Assembly: GCF_030817415.1 (NCBI RefSeq)
Contig: NZ_JAUSZI010000002.1
Location: 9,548,001-9,612,000, forward strand
DNA: 64,000 bases
Reading direction: 5' to 3'
Origin: Streptomyces umbrinus
GTDB taxonomy: Bacteria > Actinomycetota > Actinomycetes > Streptomycetales > Streptomycetaceae
The first letter of the stretch is position 1; the number at the start of each line of letters is the position of its first letter. This document shows, one piece after another, positions 41,053-51,300 of this stretch. The translations under genes and the position numbers were made by a program. Below the pieces are notes generated by a model that was given only the letters and a program-made list of their open reading frames with translations, did not search any database and had not been told where the DNA came from.

Positions 41053-41666
41053 CAGGCCTCCACCGGCACGAAGCGGACCGGCGTGCCGGGCGACAACAGG
41101 GCGGCGGGCACGCGCGCGTGGTCCCACAGGACCGCGTCCGTCGTCCCGATCAGCTGCCAGCCGCCCGGCGACGAGCGCGGGTACACGCCCGTGTACGGGC
41201 CCGCGAGGCCCACGGAACCCGCCGGGACCGTCGTACGGGGTGTCGCGTGCCGGGGCACGCCGTAGCGGGCCGGGAGTCCGGTCAGATAGCCGAAGCCCGG
41301 GGCGAACCCGCAGAAGGCGACGCGGAATTCGGCCGCCGTGTGGATCCGCGAGACCTCCTGCGGGGACACGTCCCAGTGGTCGGCGACGGCCGCGAGATCC
41401 GGGCCGTCGTAGCGGACGGGTATCTCGACCACCTCCTGCGCGCGCGGAGGCACGGGCGGCAGCGTCGCCGTGGCCAACCGCGCGGCCAGCCGGGCCGGGT
41501 CGTCGAGGCCGTCCAGGAGGACCGTACGGGCCGCGGGGACGATCTCGCGCACGGAGAGCGAGCCCTCCGCGCGGCGGCGGAGCAGATCGGCGTGCAGGGC
41601 CTGTGCCTCCTCGTCCGTCGACACCTCGACGAGCAGCGCACGGTCGCCGACCGGCAGTGCCCTCAT
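41052..41666 (-). CDS. pxpB: 5-oxoprolinase subunit PxpB
   Basis: A 204-residue KipI/AHS1-type subunit. Marks: MRALPVGDRALLVEV, EIPVRYDGPDLAAVADHWDV, VAFCGFAPGFGYLTGLP, GVYPRSSPGGWQLIG. The B. subtilis homologue KipI was first described as a KinA inhibitor but is now known as an oxoprolinase part. ATG 41666 overlaps the pxpA stop; longer starts upstream would extend into pxpA and are rejected. Confidence 0.94.
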   Translation of the reverse strand: MRALPVGDRALLVEVSTDEEAQALHADLLRRRAEGSLSVREIVPAARTVLLDGLDDPARLAARLATATLPPVPPRAQEVVEIPVRYDGPDLAAVADHWDVSPQEVSRIHTAAEFRVAFCGFAPGFGYLTGLPARYGVPRHATPRTTVPAGSVGLAGPYTGVYPRSSPGGWQLIGTTDAVLWDHARVPAALLSPGTPVRFVPVEA

Positions 41667-42421
41667 ACGAACGCCTCCACGCGGATGCCGGACTCCTCCA
41701 GCCGTGCACGGACCTGGCGGGCCAGGTCCACCGCGCCGGGTGTGTCGCCGTGCAGGCACAAGGAGCGGGCCCGAACCGGGATGTCACGCCCGGAGTGGGA
41801 CGTCACGACACCAGAACGGGCGAGGGCCACCGAGCGTTCCACGACGGCGGTCGGATCGGTGATCACCGCGCCCTCCCGGCCGCGCGGCACGAGCGTGCCC
41901 TCGTCGGTGTAGGCGCGGTCCGCGAACGCCTCGGTGACGACCGGAAGTCCGGCCTTCCCCGCCACGTCGAGGAGACGCGAGCCGGGCAGGCCGAGGACCG
42001 GGAGCGTGGCGTCGGCGAGCATCACGCCCTCCACGACCGCGCCGGCCTGCTCCTCGTCGTGCACGACGCGGCTGTAGAGCGCGCCGTGCGGTTTGACGTA
42101 CGCCACACGCGCGCCCGCCGCGCGCGTGAAGACCTCCAGGGCGCCTATCTGGTAGGCCACTTCGGACGCCAGCTCGTAGGGCGGCACGTCCATCGCGCGC
42201 CGCCCGAAGCCCGCCAGGTCCCGGTAGGAGACCTGGGCGCCGATCCGTACACCGCGCTCGGCCGCCAGGTCGCACACCCGGCGCATGGTGGCCGCGTCAC
42301 CGGCGTGGAAGCCGCAGGCCACGTTGGCGCTGGTGACGACGGACAGCAGCTGTTCGTCGTCGGTCAGGCGCCAGCGGCCGAAGCCCTCGCCGAGGTCGGC
42401 GTTCAGATCGATGGTGCTCAT
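41663..42421 (-). CDS. pxpA: 5-oxoprolinase subunit PxpA (LamB/YcsF)
   Basis: A 252-residue LamB/YcsF protein: IDLNADLGEGFGRWRLTDDE, SANVACGFHAGDAATM, ARVAYVKPHGALYSRV, and SLCLHGDTPGAVDLARQV. The Asp/His/Asp positions are those of a polysaccharide deacetylase-like metal fold. It starts with ATG 42421, 19 bases downstream of the DUF1445 gene stop on the same strand. It opens the pxpA-B-C cluster. Confidence 0.94.
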   Translation of the reverse strand: MSTIDLNADLGEGFGRWRLTDDEQLLSVVTSANVACGFHAGDAATMRRVCDLAAERGVRIGAQVSYRDLAGFGRRAMDVPPYELASEVAYQIGALEVFTRAAGARVAYVKPHGALYSRVVHDEEQAGAVVEGVMLADATLPVLGLPGSRLLDVAGKAGLPVVTEAFADRAYTDEGTLVPRGREGAVITDPTAVVERSVALARSGVVTSHSGRDIPVRARSLCLHGDTPGAVDLARQVRARLEESGIRVEAFV

Positions 42422-42440
42422 GGAGTGCTGTTCCTCCCGG

Positions 42441-43262
42441 TCAGGCGACGCGGTACTGCTCGTCGCGGGCGTCGGTGATGAACATCTGGCCCGGCGCGTG
42501 AGTGATCGCGAACGGCGGCCGTGAGGCCATCACCGCGGCCTGCGGCGTCACACCGCAGGCCCAGAACACCGGGATGTCGTCCGGCTCGGCGTCCACCGGA
42601 TCACCGAAGTCGGGGCGGGCGAGGTCCTCGATGCCGAGGCCGCCCGGATCGCCGCAGTACACCGGGCTGCCGTGCACCGCGGGCAGCAGGCTGGTCTCCC
42701 GGATCGCCGCAGGCAGGTGCTCGGGCGGCACCGGCCGCATCGACACCAACATGGGGCCGTGCAGCCGCCCCGCGGGACGGCACTGGCGGCTGGTCACGTA
42801 CATGGAGACGTTGCGCCTCTGCTCGATGTGGCGCATCGGCACCCCCGCCTCGGACAGCGCCGACTCGAAGGTGAAGCTGCACCCGATGAGGAACGACACG
42901 AGGTCGTCGCGCCAGTGGGCCAGTACGTCCGTGGGCTCCTCGGCCAACGCGCCGTGCTCCCACACCCGGTAGCCCGGCAGATCGGTCCGCAGATCGGCGT
43001 CGCCGGCCAGGACGGTCGTCCAGGAACCGGCGTCGGTGACGTCGAGCACCGGGCAGGGCTTCGGGTTGCGCTGGCAGAACAGCAGCATGTCGTACGCCCA
43101 GTCGGCCGGCACCGAGATCAGGTTCGCCTGGGTGTGGCCCGCCGAGCAGCCCGCGGTGGAACCCGACACTCCCGAACGGAACCGGGAGCGTGCCTCTGCC
43201 GGGCTCCACGCGTGCGCGTGGTCGTCGAGAAGGTTCAGGGAGCGGTGTTGCGTACGGTTCAC
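42441..43262 (-). CDS. DUF1445 putative hydro-lyase / D-glutamate cyclase family
   Basis: A 273-residue protein of the YcsI/DUF1445 family, with [58 protein letters not shown], and [17 protein letters not shown] mitochondrial member is a D-glutamate cyclase that makes 5-oxo-D-proline, which explains why this gene stands beside the oxoprolinase subunits, as ycsI does in B. subtilis. GTG 43262 overlaps the MFS stop and follows AAGGAG. Confidence 0.9.
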   Translation of the reverse strand: MNRTQHRSLNLLDDHAHAWSPAEARSRFRSGVSGSTAGCSAGHTQANLISVPADWAYDMLLFCQRNPKPCPVLDVTDAGSWTTVLAGDADLRTDLPGYRVWEHGALAEEPTDVLAHWRDDLVSFLIGCSFTFESALSEAGVPMRHIEQRRNVSMYVTSRQCRPAGRLHGPMLVSMRPVPPEHLPAAIRETSLLPAVHGSPVYCGDPGGLGIEDLARPDFGDPVDAEPDDIPVFWACGVTPQAAVMASRPPFAITHAPGQMFITDARDEQYRVA

Positions 43263-44578
43263 AGGAGCTCCTTCCCACGGGTCTCGGGCAGACCGATCAG
43301 GGCCAGCGCCGCGAGACCGTATCCGATCGCGCCGAAGACCAGCGCGCCCCCGACGCCCCAGCTGTCGGCCAGGAAGCCGACGACCGTCGGGAAGACCGCG
43401 CCCACGGCACGGCCGGTGTTGTACGTGAAGCCCTGTCCCGTGCCGCGCACCGCGGTCGGGTACAGCTCGCTGAGGAACGAGCCGAAGCCGCTGAAGATCG
43501 CCGACATACAGAAGCCGAGCGGGAAACCGAGCACCAGGACAAGGGTGTTGGCGCCGCTCGGGATGTTCGCGTAGGCCAGGATGCAGACCGCCGAGAGGAT
43601 CGCGAAGAGCAGGATGTTGCGCTTGCGGCCCAGCTTGTCGGTGAGATAACCGCCGGTCAGATAGCCGATGAAGGCCCCGGAGATCAGGAACGTGAGGTAG
43701 CCGCCGGTGCCGACGACGGACAGCCCGCGGTCCGTCTTGAGGTAGGTCGGGACCCAGGTGGCCAGCGTGTAGTAGCCGCCCTGGACGCCCGTGGAGAGCA
43801 GGACCGCGAAGATCGTCGTCTTCAGCAGTCCGGGCGCTGCGGCCGTGCCCGGCTTGAAGATCGTGGCGAACGAGCCCTTCTCGGGGCTCTCCTCGCGGCG
43901 CTGGGCCGCCTCCGGAGCGTCCTTCACATTGCGGCGCACCCAGACGACGAGCAGGGCGGGCAGCGCCCCGGTCCAGAACATCACGCGCCAGGCGAGGTCG
44001 TCGTCCAGGTACTGGAAGACCAGTGTGTAGACCAGTACGGCGAGTCCCCAGCCCACGGCCCAGGAACTCTGGATCGCGCCGAGCGTGCGCCCCCGGTGCT
44101 TGGGGCTCGCGTACTCGGCGACCAGTATCGCGCCGACCGCCCACTCACCGCCGAAACCGAGCCCCTGGAGAGCACGGAAGACCAGCAGGGTCTCGTAGTT
44201 GGGCGCGAAGCCGCAGGCCACGGTGAAGACCGCGTACGTGATGACGGTGATCATCAGCGCCTTGACGCGCCCGATCCGGTCCGCGATCACACCCGCGGCC
44301 GCGCCGCCGATGGCGGACACGACCAGCGTGACGGTCGTGAACAGCCCGGTCTGGCCGCTGTTGAGGCCGAAGTACGCGGACAGGGCGACCATGCTCAGCG
44401 GCAGCGTGAAGTAGTCGTACGAGTCCAGCGCATAGCCGCCGAACGCGCCGCCGAAGGCGCGGCGGCCGCGCGGACCCAGGGCTCGCAGCCAGGCGAACGC
44501 GCCCTCGTCGGCGGTGGGTTCACCCGCTTCGGGGCGCGTCTCGGTGTTCAGGGCCTGCGGTGGAGGGGTCGTGCTCAT
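43259..44578 (-). CDS. MFS transporter in the oxoproline operon
   Basis: A 439-residue 12-helix MFS permease of the sialate/organic-acid:proton symporter type: [98 protein letters not shown]. Placed first in the operon with DUF1445 and pxpABC, it likely imports 5-oxoproline or a similar acid. ATG 44578 with GAGGTG upstream. Transcription starts in the divergent gap to the GntR gene, where a palindromic operator lies. Confidence 0.9.
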   Translation of the reverse strand: MSTTPPPQALNTETRPEAGEPTADEGAFAWLRALGPRGRRAFGGAFGGYALDSYDYFTLPLSMVALSAYFGLNSGQTGLFTTVTLVVSAIGGAAAGVIADRIGRVKALMITVITYAVFTVACGFAPNYETLLVFRALQGLGFGGEWAVGAILVAEYASPKHRGRTLGAIQSSWAVGWGLAVLVYTLVFQYLDDDLAWRVMFWTGALPALLVVWVRRNVKDAPEAAQRREESPEKGSFATIFKPGTAAAPGLLKTTIFAVLLSTGVQGGYYTLATWVPTYLKTDRGLSVVGTGGYLTFLISGAFIGYLTGGYLTDKLGRKRNILLFAILSAVCILAYANIPSGANTLVLVLGFPLGFCMSAIFSGFGSFLSELYPTAVRGTGQGFTYNTGRAVGAVFPTVVGFLADSWGVGGALVFGAIGYGLAALALIGLPETRGKELL

Positions 44579-44742
44579 GGGCACCTCACAGATGAGGGAC
44601 GGGAGGGTGCTTGAGGACTGAGCCGTACGGGAGCAGTGGTGGTGCGGGTTGTGGCGTGGGGAAGCAGTTGCGGTGCCGAACTGTGGCGTGCGGAAGCCGT
44701 CGGCTCCGGGACGAGCGGCCGGTGCCTGACTAGCAAGGTAGA

Positions 44743-44759
44743 GGATCGTTGAACGATCC
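44743..44759. promoter_or_regulatory. FadR/GntR-type operator
   Basis: GGATCGTTGAACGATCC is a perfect 17-bp palindrome in the 229-bp divergent gap. It fits the FCD-GntR half-site pattern TNGTNNNACNA. The divergent GntR protein is the likely ligand and would control both itself and the MFS-pxp operon. Confidence 0.75.
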
Positions 44760-44807
44760 CTCAATACCCATGTTGTTTCGTTCTTGTATCTGCGATTGAA
44801 TTCGGGC

Positions 44808-45503
44808 GTGGCCGAACTGAACGGACTGGCGGACGACCGCGCGCTGCTGGGTCGCACCAGCACTGCCGAGCGGGTCTCGGACATCCTCAGAAGCCGGATC
44901 GCCGAAGGGTTCTTCCCCCCCGGCACACGGCTGTCGGAGGACAGCATCGGCAACGCGCTCGGTGTCTCGCGCAACACGCTGCGCGAGGCGTTCCGGCTGC
45001 TCACGCACGAACGGCTGCTCGTCCACCAGCTCAACCGGGGTGTCTTCGTGCGGGTCCTGACCGTCGAGGACGTCGAGGACATCTACCGCACCCGCAGCCT
45101 CGTCGAATGCGCCGTCGTGCGCGGACTCGGCGAACCGCCCTACGCGGTGGACGGCCTCGCCACGGCCGTCGCGGACGGGCGACGGGCGTCCCGCGAAGGT
45201 GACTGGAAAGGCCTGGGTACGGCCAACATCCACTTCCACCGGGAGCTGGTCGCGCTCGCCGGCAGCGCCCGCACCGACGAACTGATGCGCAGTGTCTTTG
45301 CCGAACTGCGCCTCGCCTTCCATCTGGTGGACGACCCCCGCCGGCTGCACGAGCCGTACCTCGCCCGCAACGGCCAGATACTGCAGGCACTCCAGGACGG
45401 CGACCGCGGGGAGGCCGAGAGCCTGCTCGGCGTATACCTGGATGATTCCCGCAAAAGGGTTGTGGAGGTCTACGGCCGCCGCGTGGCGGAGGACGCCCCT
45501 TAG
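44808..45503 (+). CDS. FadR-type GntR regulator of the pxp operon
   Basis: A 231-residue GntR regulator with an N-terminal winged helix (AERVSDILRSRIAEGFFPPG, LSEDSIGNALGVSRNTLREA) and an all-helical FCD ligand domain (YRTRSLVECAVVRGL, NIHFHRELVALAGSARTDEL with the metal-binding His). GTG 44808 was preferred to ATG-like codons upstream since it starts closer to family length. The stop codon TAG is formed inside the palindrome CCCCTTAGGGG of a family A repeat, so the last residues DAP come from the repeat. It controls the divergent 5-oxoproline genes by position. Confidence 0.9.
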   Translation: MAELNGLADDRALLGRTSTAERVSDILRSRIAEGFFPPGTRLSEDSIGNALGVSRNTLREAFRLLTHERLLVHQLNRGVFVRVLTVEDVEDIYRTRSLVECAVVRGLGEPPYAVDGLATAVADGRRASREGDWKGLGTANIHFHRELVALAGSARTDELMRSVFAELRLAFHLVDDPRRLHEPYLARNGQILQALQDGDRGEAESLLGVYLDDSRKRVVEVYGRRVAEDAP

Positions 45504-45553
45504 GGGCGCGGGGCTGTGACATTTGCGGCTCCGCCGCGTGGGCGCGCCCAGCC
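45494..45553 (+). repeat. Family A repeat copy 2
   Basis: CGCCCCTTAGGGGCGCGGGG followed by CTGTGACATTTGCGGCTCCG and the CCGCGTGGGCGCG tail. Same order as copies at 10453 and 53086. It supplies the GntR stop codon and probably terminates it. The gap 45504-45649 has no other gene; TAGTCT at 45637 is a possible -10 for the next gene. Confidence 0.8.
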
Positions 45554-45649
45554 GCAGTCAACCCGCGGACAACAAACCACCCGCAGTGGCCCGGCGATCC
45601 CAGCGGAGCGTTTCGGTCGTTGTCAGACCGAGGACCTAGTCTGTGCACC

Positions 45650-47176
45650 GTGACTTCGCCTGCATCGACGGACAGCGTTCCGCCCCAGCTCAGCGCGGGG
45701 CCGCGCCCCGCACCGGGCCCGGCCGCCGACGAGGGACTGGCGCGGCGGCTGCGCGCGCTCGCCTGCACCGCGCCGCTGCACGACCTCGACGTACGCAAGG
45801 CGAACCTGGCGGGTGAGTACTCGGTGTACGGGATGGCGGAGGTGGCCCTCGCCGCCATCGACCTCGTCACACTGAACATGGACTTCGACACGGGCGCCGA
45901 CCACGACCAGATAGTGGCCAGGCTCATCCCGCGCATCGCCGCCCAGGCCCCGCGCCGGCCCGTCGTCGAGCACGAGCGCGTCGCCCGCTGGGTCCTGGAG
46001 AACCTCATCAACGTCGGCAGCGTCGACCGCGGCTTCCGGGCCGTATACGGCACGTTCGCGCCCGACGGTTCGTATGTGCGCCGGGACTACGACTTCAAGC
46101 TCATCGAGGAGGTGCCCGGCTACGGAGGGAGCGTGTATCTCCGTACGACGGACGAGGCGGTCAACGTTCTCGTGGGCGCCCTCGACACCGACGTCACCAG
46201 TGCGCAGATCGCCGCCGAGGTCAAGCTGGAGGTGCTGATCAGCCGCGGCCGGCTCGCGGACGCGCAGCTCGCCGCCGAGCAGGCCCGCTACCGGACCGTG
46301 CAGTACTCCGAGACGCTCCGCCGGGCCCTGGACGCGACCCGGCGCAACGTACGGGCGGTGGACTGGCTGCAGGCCGTGCCCGACATGATCGCCGAGGCGC
46401 TCGACCACGTCGCCGACCGCTATCGCCACGAGAACGCGATCCTCACGAACATCCGCAAGGCGCGGGACGAGTCGGAGGACGCCGAGCAGAAGCGGCGGGC
46501 CGCCGAACTCGTCGACATCGTCAAGGACTGCATCCGGCGGCACACGCAGTTGCAGTCCCGTCTCCTGGAAGCCGGGCCGCTGTTCCGTGCCGAGCAGGAC
46601 CGGCAGGCCTTCGCTACGCCCATGACGACGTCCGGGATAGATCTGTACGGGCATCTCGTCGCGCCCGTACTGCCGTTGCCCGTGGAGCAGGCGCTGCGGG
46701 TGTCCGACGCGTTCTTCGCCCGTGGGACGGGGCTTCGGACGCCCGCGTCCGTTCGGGTCGGTGACCTTGTCGATCTTCTGCTGACACCGCCGATGGAGCG
46801 GGAGCACCTCGGTGCCGAGATGCCCGAGCCGGATCTGATCGCCACGCCGGACGACAGCCGGTTCAGTGAGGAGCAGCTCGCCGCCGCGATGGAGCTCCTC
46901 GACCTGCCTGCCGACGCGCCGCGGCGGCTGTCCGGGCTGCTGGCCGACGCGCGGCGCCAGGACCCCGAGCTGCCCTATCTGCTTGCCCTGCTGGCCGTGC
47001 ACGCGGCCAGTCCGCCGGTCGGCACGGCGTATCGGCAGGGTGAGGAGAAGTTGCTGTTCGCCGTGGACGACGGGACCGAGCTGGACGATCCGGAGTTCGG
47101 TGGGGCCGATCTGATCGTGGGGATGGCTCTGCTGGATGCGGTGGGGATGGCTGCGGATCGGAAGGATGCGGCGTGA
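45650..47176 (+). CDS. Kleisin-like (MukF/JetA-type) subunit of SMC operon
   Basis: A 508-residue soluble protein. The N-terminal ~100 residues (LARRLRALACTAPLHDLDVR, GEYSVYGMAEVALAAIDLVT) look like a winged-helix dimer domain; the middle is long alpha-helical (DAQLAAEQARYRTVQYSETL, ARDESEDAEQKRRAAELVDI) like the helical linker of MukF/JetA-type kleisins; the C-terminal region ends acidic. I do not find a named domain by eye. GTG 45650 lies 7 bases after a TAGTCT -10-like box, so the message may be leaderless. It is followed, after a repeat, by a MukE-like and an SMC-like gene; this order is the main basis of the call. Confidence 0.6.
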   Translation: MTSPASTDSVPPQLSAGPRPAPGPAADEGLARRLRALACTAPLHDLDVRKANLAGEYSVYGMAEVALAAIDLVTLNMDFDTGADHDQIVARLIPRIAAQAPRRPVVEHERVARWVLENLINVGSVDRGFRAVYGTFAPDGSYVRRDYDFKLIEEVPGYGGSVYLRTTDEAVNVLVGALDTDVTSAQIAAEVKLEVLISRGRLADAQLAAEQARYRTVQYSETLRRALDATRRNVRAVDWLQAVPDMIAEALDHVADRYRHENAILTNIRKARDESEDAEQKRRAAELVDIVKDCIRRHTQLQSRLLEAGPLFRAEQDRQAFATPMTTSGIDLYGHLVAPVLPLPVEQALRVSDAFFARGTGLRTPASVRVGDLVDLLLTPPMEREHLGAEMPEPDLIATPDDSRFSEEQLAAAMELLDLPADAPRRLSGLLADARRQDPELPYLLALLAVHAASPPVGTAYRQGEEKLLFAVDDGTELDDPEFGGADLIVGMALLDAVGMAADRKDAA

Positions 47177-47242
47177 ACGCTCCGCTGGGTTCGCCGGGTG
47201 GGTGCGGGTTGCTTGTGACCTGCGGCTTCGTCGTGGCTTGTC

Positions 47243-47272
47243 GCGCAGTTCCCCGCGCCCCTAGAGGGGCGC
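47243..47272. repeat. Family B repeat copy 3
   Basis: GCGCAGTTCCCCGCG then GCGCCCCT-AG-AGGGGCGC (47255-47272). It lies between two codirectional genes of the SMC operon, 140 bases apart, and may reduce or split transcription. Confidence 0.7.
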
Positions 47273-47315
47273 TTGTCCTCAGCCCCGTATTCGAGTTCAG
47301 GGAGTTGTAGTAGTC

Positions 47316-48194
47316 GTGACCGAGCATGTCGAGTGGAGTGAGCCGGAGGCTGTCGCCCCTCCGATGAGCAGCGCCGTCACTCCCGCCGACGCCGCTGATG
47401 CCGCGCGGCTGGTGGCCTTTGGGTTGCAGCCGAAGTTGCAGCCCGCGCGGGATCAGGAGTACGCCGAACTGCTGCGGAGGTACCGGGAGGATCCGGCCTT
47501 CGCGCGGTTGGCCGATGCCGTGGCGACCGGGCTCGGGCTTGTGGTGCTGGAGGTGTCCCCGCGGGCGGGGATGGCGGTGACCGCGGCCGAGGACTCGGTG
47601 TTCGCCGTGCGGATGGGGGACTACGCGCGGCGGACGTCGGCCGACTCGGGGGACCGGTTCCTGCACGGGCTCGCGCATCTCGCCGTCGCCGCCATGGCGT
47701 TCCCGCGCCCGGAGGACCTCGCCGACGACGGGTACATCGGGCGGGTGTCGGTGAACGGCGTCGACGCCTTCGTTCGGCAGGCCTGTCGGCGGTTGGAGGA
47801 GCAGGCCGAGGTGCACGGGGAGAACACCGACCCGGCGACCGACGCACCGGGCCTGGAGGCCGCCTGGCGGATCTGGGCGCGGCGCAGTTCCACCGGGGCC
47901 ACCAAGGACGCCCGAAGACTTGCCGGTTCGACCACCGGCATCATCGGCAAGGCCGTCGCGTTCCTCACCGACTCGGGGTTCCTGCAGCGCACCGGGGACG
48001 ACGGCGGGGGGACGTACCGGACGACCGCCCGCTACCAGCTCCAAATACGGGACATGGCCGGCAGTGCCGCGATGGCCGAGCTGCTGGAGCTCGGCATCGT
48101 GCCGGTCACCGACGGCACCGCCAGCCTGCTGCCCGCCGAGGACACCGAGGATCTGGAGCTGGCCGCCGATGCCGGACTGCCGTTCCACTCGTGA
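47316..48194 (+). CDS. MukE/JetB-like subunit of SMC operon
   Basis: A 292-residue protein. Sequence order (LQPARDQEYAELLRRYREDP, DAVATGLGLVVLEVSPRAGM, SVFAVRMGDYARRTSADSGD, LHGLAHLAVAAMAFPRPEDL, and a second helical block AWRIWARRSSTGATKDARRL with FLTDSGFLQRTGDDGGGTYR) suggests two winged-helix domains, as in MukE, MksE and JetB. No enzymatic motif is seen. It lies between the kleisin-like and SMC genes. The family match is by fold pattern and context only. GTG start at 47316 with an ill-defined ribosome site. Confidence 0.6.
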   Translation: MTEHVEWSEPEAVAPPMSSAVTPADAADAARLVAFGLQPKLQPARDQEYAELLRRYREDPAFARLADAVATGLGLVVLEVSPRAGMAVTAAEDSVFAVRMGDYARRTSADSGDRFLHGLAHLAVAAMAFPRPEDLADDGYIGRVSVNGVDAFVRQACRRLEEQAEVHGENTDPATDAPGLEAAWRIWARRSSTGATKDARRLAGSTTGIIGKAVAFLTDSGFLQRTGDDGGGTYRTTARYQLQIRDMAGSAAMAELLELGIVPVTDGTASLLPAEDTEDLELAADAGLPFHS

Positions 48195-48314
48195 ACCCGG
48201 CGGTCGGCCCACTGACCGGGACCCGCCGGCCCCGGTCCACCGCCCCGACCCTCTGACCGACCGCCTCAACTTCCTCTACGACTACTCCCTTTACGACTAC
48301 GAGAGTCCGCCGCC

Positions 48315-51300
48315 ATGTACGAGCTGTCCCGGGTCCGCCTCTACTCCATCGGGCCTGCCGGTGCGCGCTACGCCGACACCGTGCTGGACCTGCGGGGTGT
48401 CGGCGAGCCCGTGCCCGACCCCGCGCCCACGCAGGCGGAGTTCTTCGAGGAGGAGCCCGTCGGGCCGCCGCGCCGCCCCGCGCCCGCCGGTGTGCTCTTC
48501 CTGGAGAACGGCGGTGGCAAGTCCGTACTGCTCAAGCTGATCTTCTCCGTGATGCTGCCCGGCCACCGGAACACGCTGGGCGGTGCCAGTTCCGGCGTGC
48601 TGCGGAAGTTCCTGCTCGCGGACGACTGCGGGCACGTGGCGCTGGAGTGGCAGCACACGCTGACCGGCGAGTGTGTCGTGGTCGGCAAGGTCAGTGAGTG
48701 GCGGGGGCGCCAGGTCTCCAACGATCCGCGGAAGTTCGCGGAGGCCTGGTACTCGTTCCGGCCCGGGCCCGGGCTGAGCCTGGACAATCTGCCGGTCGCC
48801 GAGGCCACTTCCGTGCGGCCGTCGGCCGAGGGTGCCTCGGGCGCGCAGGGGCGCCGGCGCACCATGAAGGGCTTCCGGGACGCGCTCACCGAGGCGGGCA
48901 AGGCGTACCCGCACCTCGAAGTGCACTGGGAGGAGATCCACGACCGCTGGATCGAACACCTCGGCGACCTGGGCCTCGACCCCGAACTCTTCCGCTACCA
49001 GCGCGAGATGAACGCCGACGAGGGTGAGGCCGCCGGTCTCTTCGCCGTCAAGAAGGACTCCGACTTCACCGATCTGCTGCTGCGGGCGGTCACCGACACC
49101 CGGGACACCGACGGGCTCGCGGACCTGGTCGGCGGATTCGGCAACAAGCTGGGGCGGCGGGCCGAGCTGATCGCCGAGCGCGAGTTCACCGCCGGGTCCG
49201 TCGACCTGCTCGGGCGGATCGTCGAGGCGACCGCCACGCGTTCGCGTGCACGGGACATCCACGCGGGCGCCGAGCGGCGTACGAGGACACTGGCGCGGCG
49301 GCTCTCCGCGCGCGCCGGACAGGAGCGGGGCCGCACCGGCGATCTTGCCCAGCAGGTCACCGCCGCCGCCCACCGGGTCACGGAGGCCGACAGTTCCCGG
49401 GAGCGCAGCGCGCTGATCTCGGCCCAACTCGCCTACCGGCACGCCTCCTTGGCGCTCGCCGGCGCCGAGAAGGGCGCGGCCGCGCAGAAGCGGGAGCTCG
49501 CCGACGCGCGCACGCTGCACTCCGCGTGGCAGGCCGCCGAGCTGGTGCTGCGGCACCGCGCCTCCGCCGACCGCTCCGCGCGCGTGGCCGTCGCCATCCG
49601 CGAGGCCGAGCGGGACGCCGCGCCCGCGCTGGCCGCGCGTGCCAAGGCCGCCGCCGATCTCGTACGAGCACTGCACGCCGCGGCAGAGGGGGCCGAGACG
49701 GTCGCCAACGAGGAGGAGGAGCGGTCCGCCGCGCTCCAGGAGGTCGGCGAGGCCGCCTACCGGGACTCGACGTCCGCCGCCACCGAGGCACAGCGGGCCC
49801 GCAGCGAGATCGGCCATCTGCGGCAGCGCCTCAGCGAGGTCGAGCAGGAGACCGCCGAGGCGGTGCGCGCCGGGTGGCTCGACGACACCGCCCCTGACGC
49901 CGACCCGGCCCGTGCCGCGCTCGCCGCCAGTGACGCCGAGAAGACCGCCGTCGCCGCGTGGGACACCGCGCGCGAGGCATCCCGCCGCACGACGGAGCAC
50001 TCCCGCGAGGCGGCGTCCGCCGAGTCCCGCGCCGAGCTGACGGCGGCCCGCGCGGCCGACGCCGCGACGGCCGCCGAGCGCGCCTACGACGCCGAGAGGG
50101 GGACCGCCCGGGCGCTGGCGGGGGAGGAGCGACTGGCCGAACTGCTGAGCCTGCCGGGTGCCTCCGGCGGTTCGGGGGGCTCCGGCCGCGGCGGGTTGCC
50201 GCAGCCGCGGCAGGGCGCGGGCACGGCTTCCACCGAGGGCGCCGCGCGAGCAGGCGGAGCCGATCACGGGAACACGTCGGGCCGTGGCTCCGGGACGGGC
50301 CCCGGCGCCGACGCAGCGGGCACCCGTCGAGGACGGGGCGGCCCGGACACCGAAGCCGACTCCGACGAAGCACCCCTCTCCGCCGAGGAGTTGGACCACT
50401 ACGCCGACGAGCTCCGGGAGCTCCTCGACGACGGGGTCGCCTCCGCCGAGCGGCAGCTCTTCGAGTTGCGGACCGCAGCGGCCGACGACGCGCGGATCCT
50501 CGGCGCGCTCGGTGACGGCGGGCTGCTGCCGCCAGGACCCGACGTGCTGGCGACCGTGGAGTACCTGGGCGAGCACGGCATCCCCGCGCTCCCCGGCTGG
50601 CGCTACCTCGCGCAGGCCGTCGACCCCGTCGACCACGCGCGCGTGCTGGCCGCGCGGCCCGAGCTGGTCGACGGCGTGATCATCACGGACCCGGACACCC
50701 ACGCACGGGCCCGCGAAGCCCTCGCCGACGCCGCGCTGCTCCCGCGCTCCGCGGTGGCCGTCGGCACGGCGGCCGCGCTGCTCGCCCCGACCCCGGCCCC
50801 GGACACGGGCGACGGGGGCCGTGTCGATGTCTTCCTCGTCCCGCCGAACCCGGCCATGCACGATGAGCACGCCGCCGACGAGGAGCGGCAGACGCTGCGT
50901 ACGCGCGCGACCGAACGGGACGAGGAGATTCGGGAGTTGGCGGCCCGGCTCGCCAAGGACCGGGAGCTGGCCGCACGGCTCGCCTCCTGGCGGACGGGCT
51001 GTCCGGCGGGGCGGCTCGCCGAGCTGGCCACGGCGGCCCACGACGCGCGCGCGTTCGCCGAGGAGTCCGAGGCCGAGCTGTCCGAGGCGCGTACGGTCCG
51101 GGCCGAGGCCGACGAATCGGCGGCCGAAGCGGCCCTTGTGCGCGACGAGCGGCAGGAGGCCGCGCAGCGGGCCCGGCGCGCCGCCGACGCTCTCGCCGGA
51201 CTCGCCTTCCGGCTGCGCGAGCGCGCCGGCTGGCAGGTCAAGCTGCGCGAACTCGCCGACGACGCCGCCGAGTCGGAGGCCCGCGCCCAGTCCTGCCTGG

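Noticed and set aside
43190..44614. 474-codon forward frame opposite the MFS and DUF1445 genes
   Set aside because: It is rich in R, E, D and G from mirrored codons and has no motif; the reverse genes are unmistakable.
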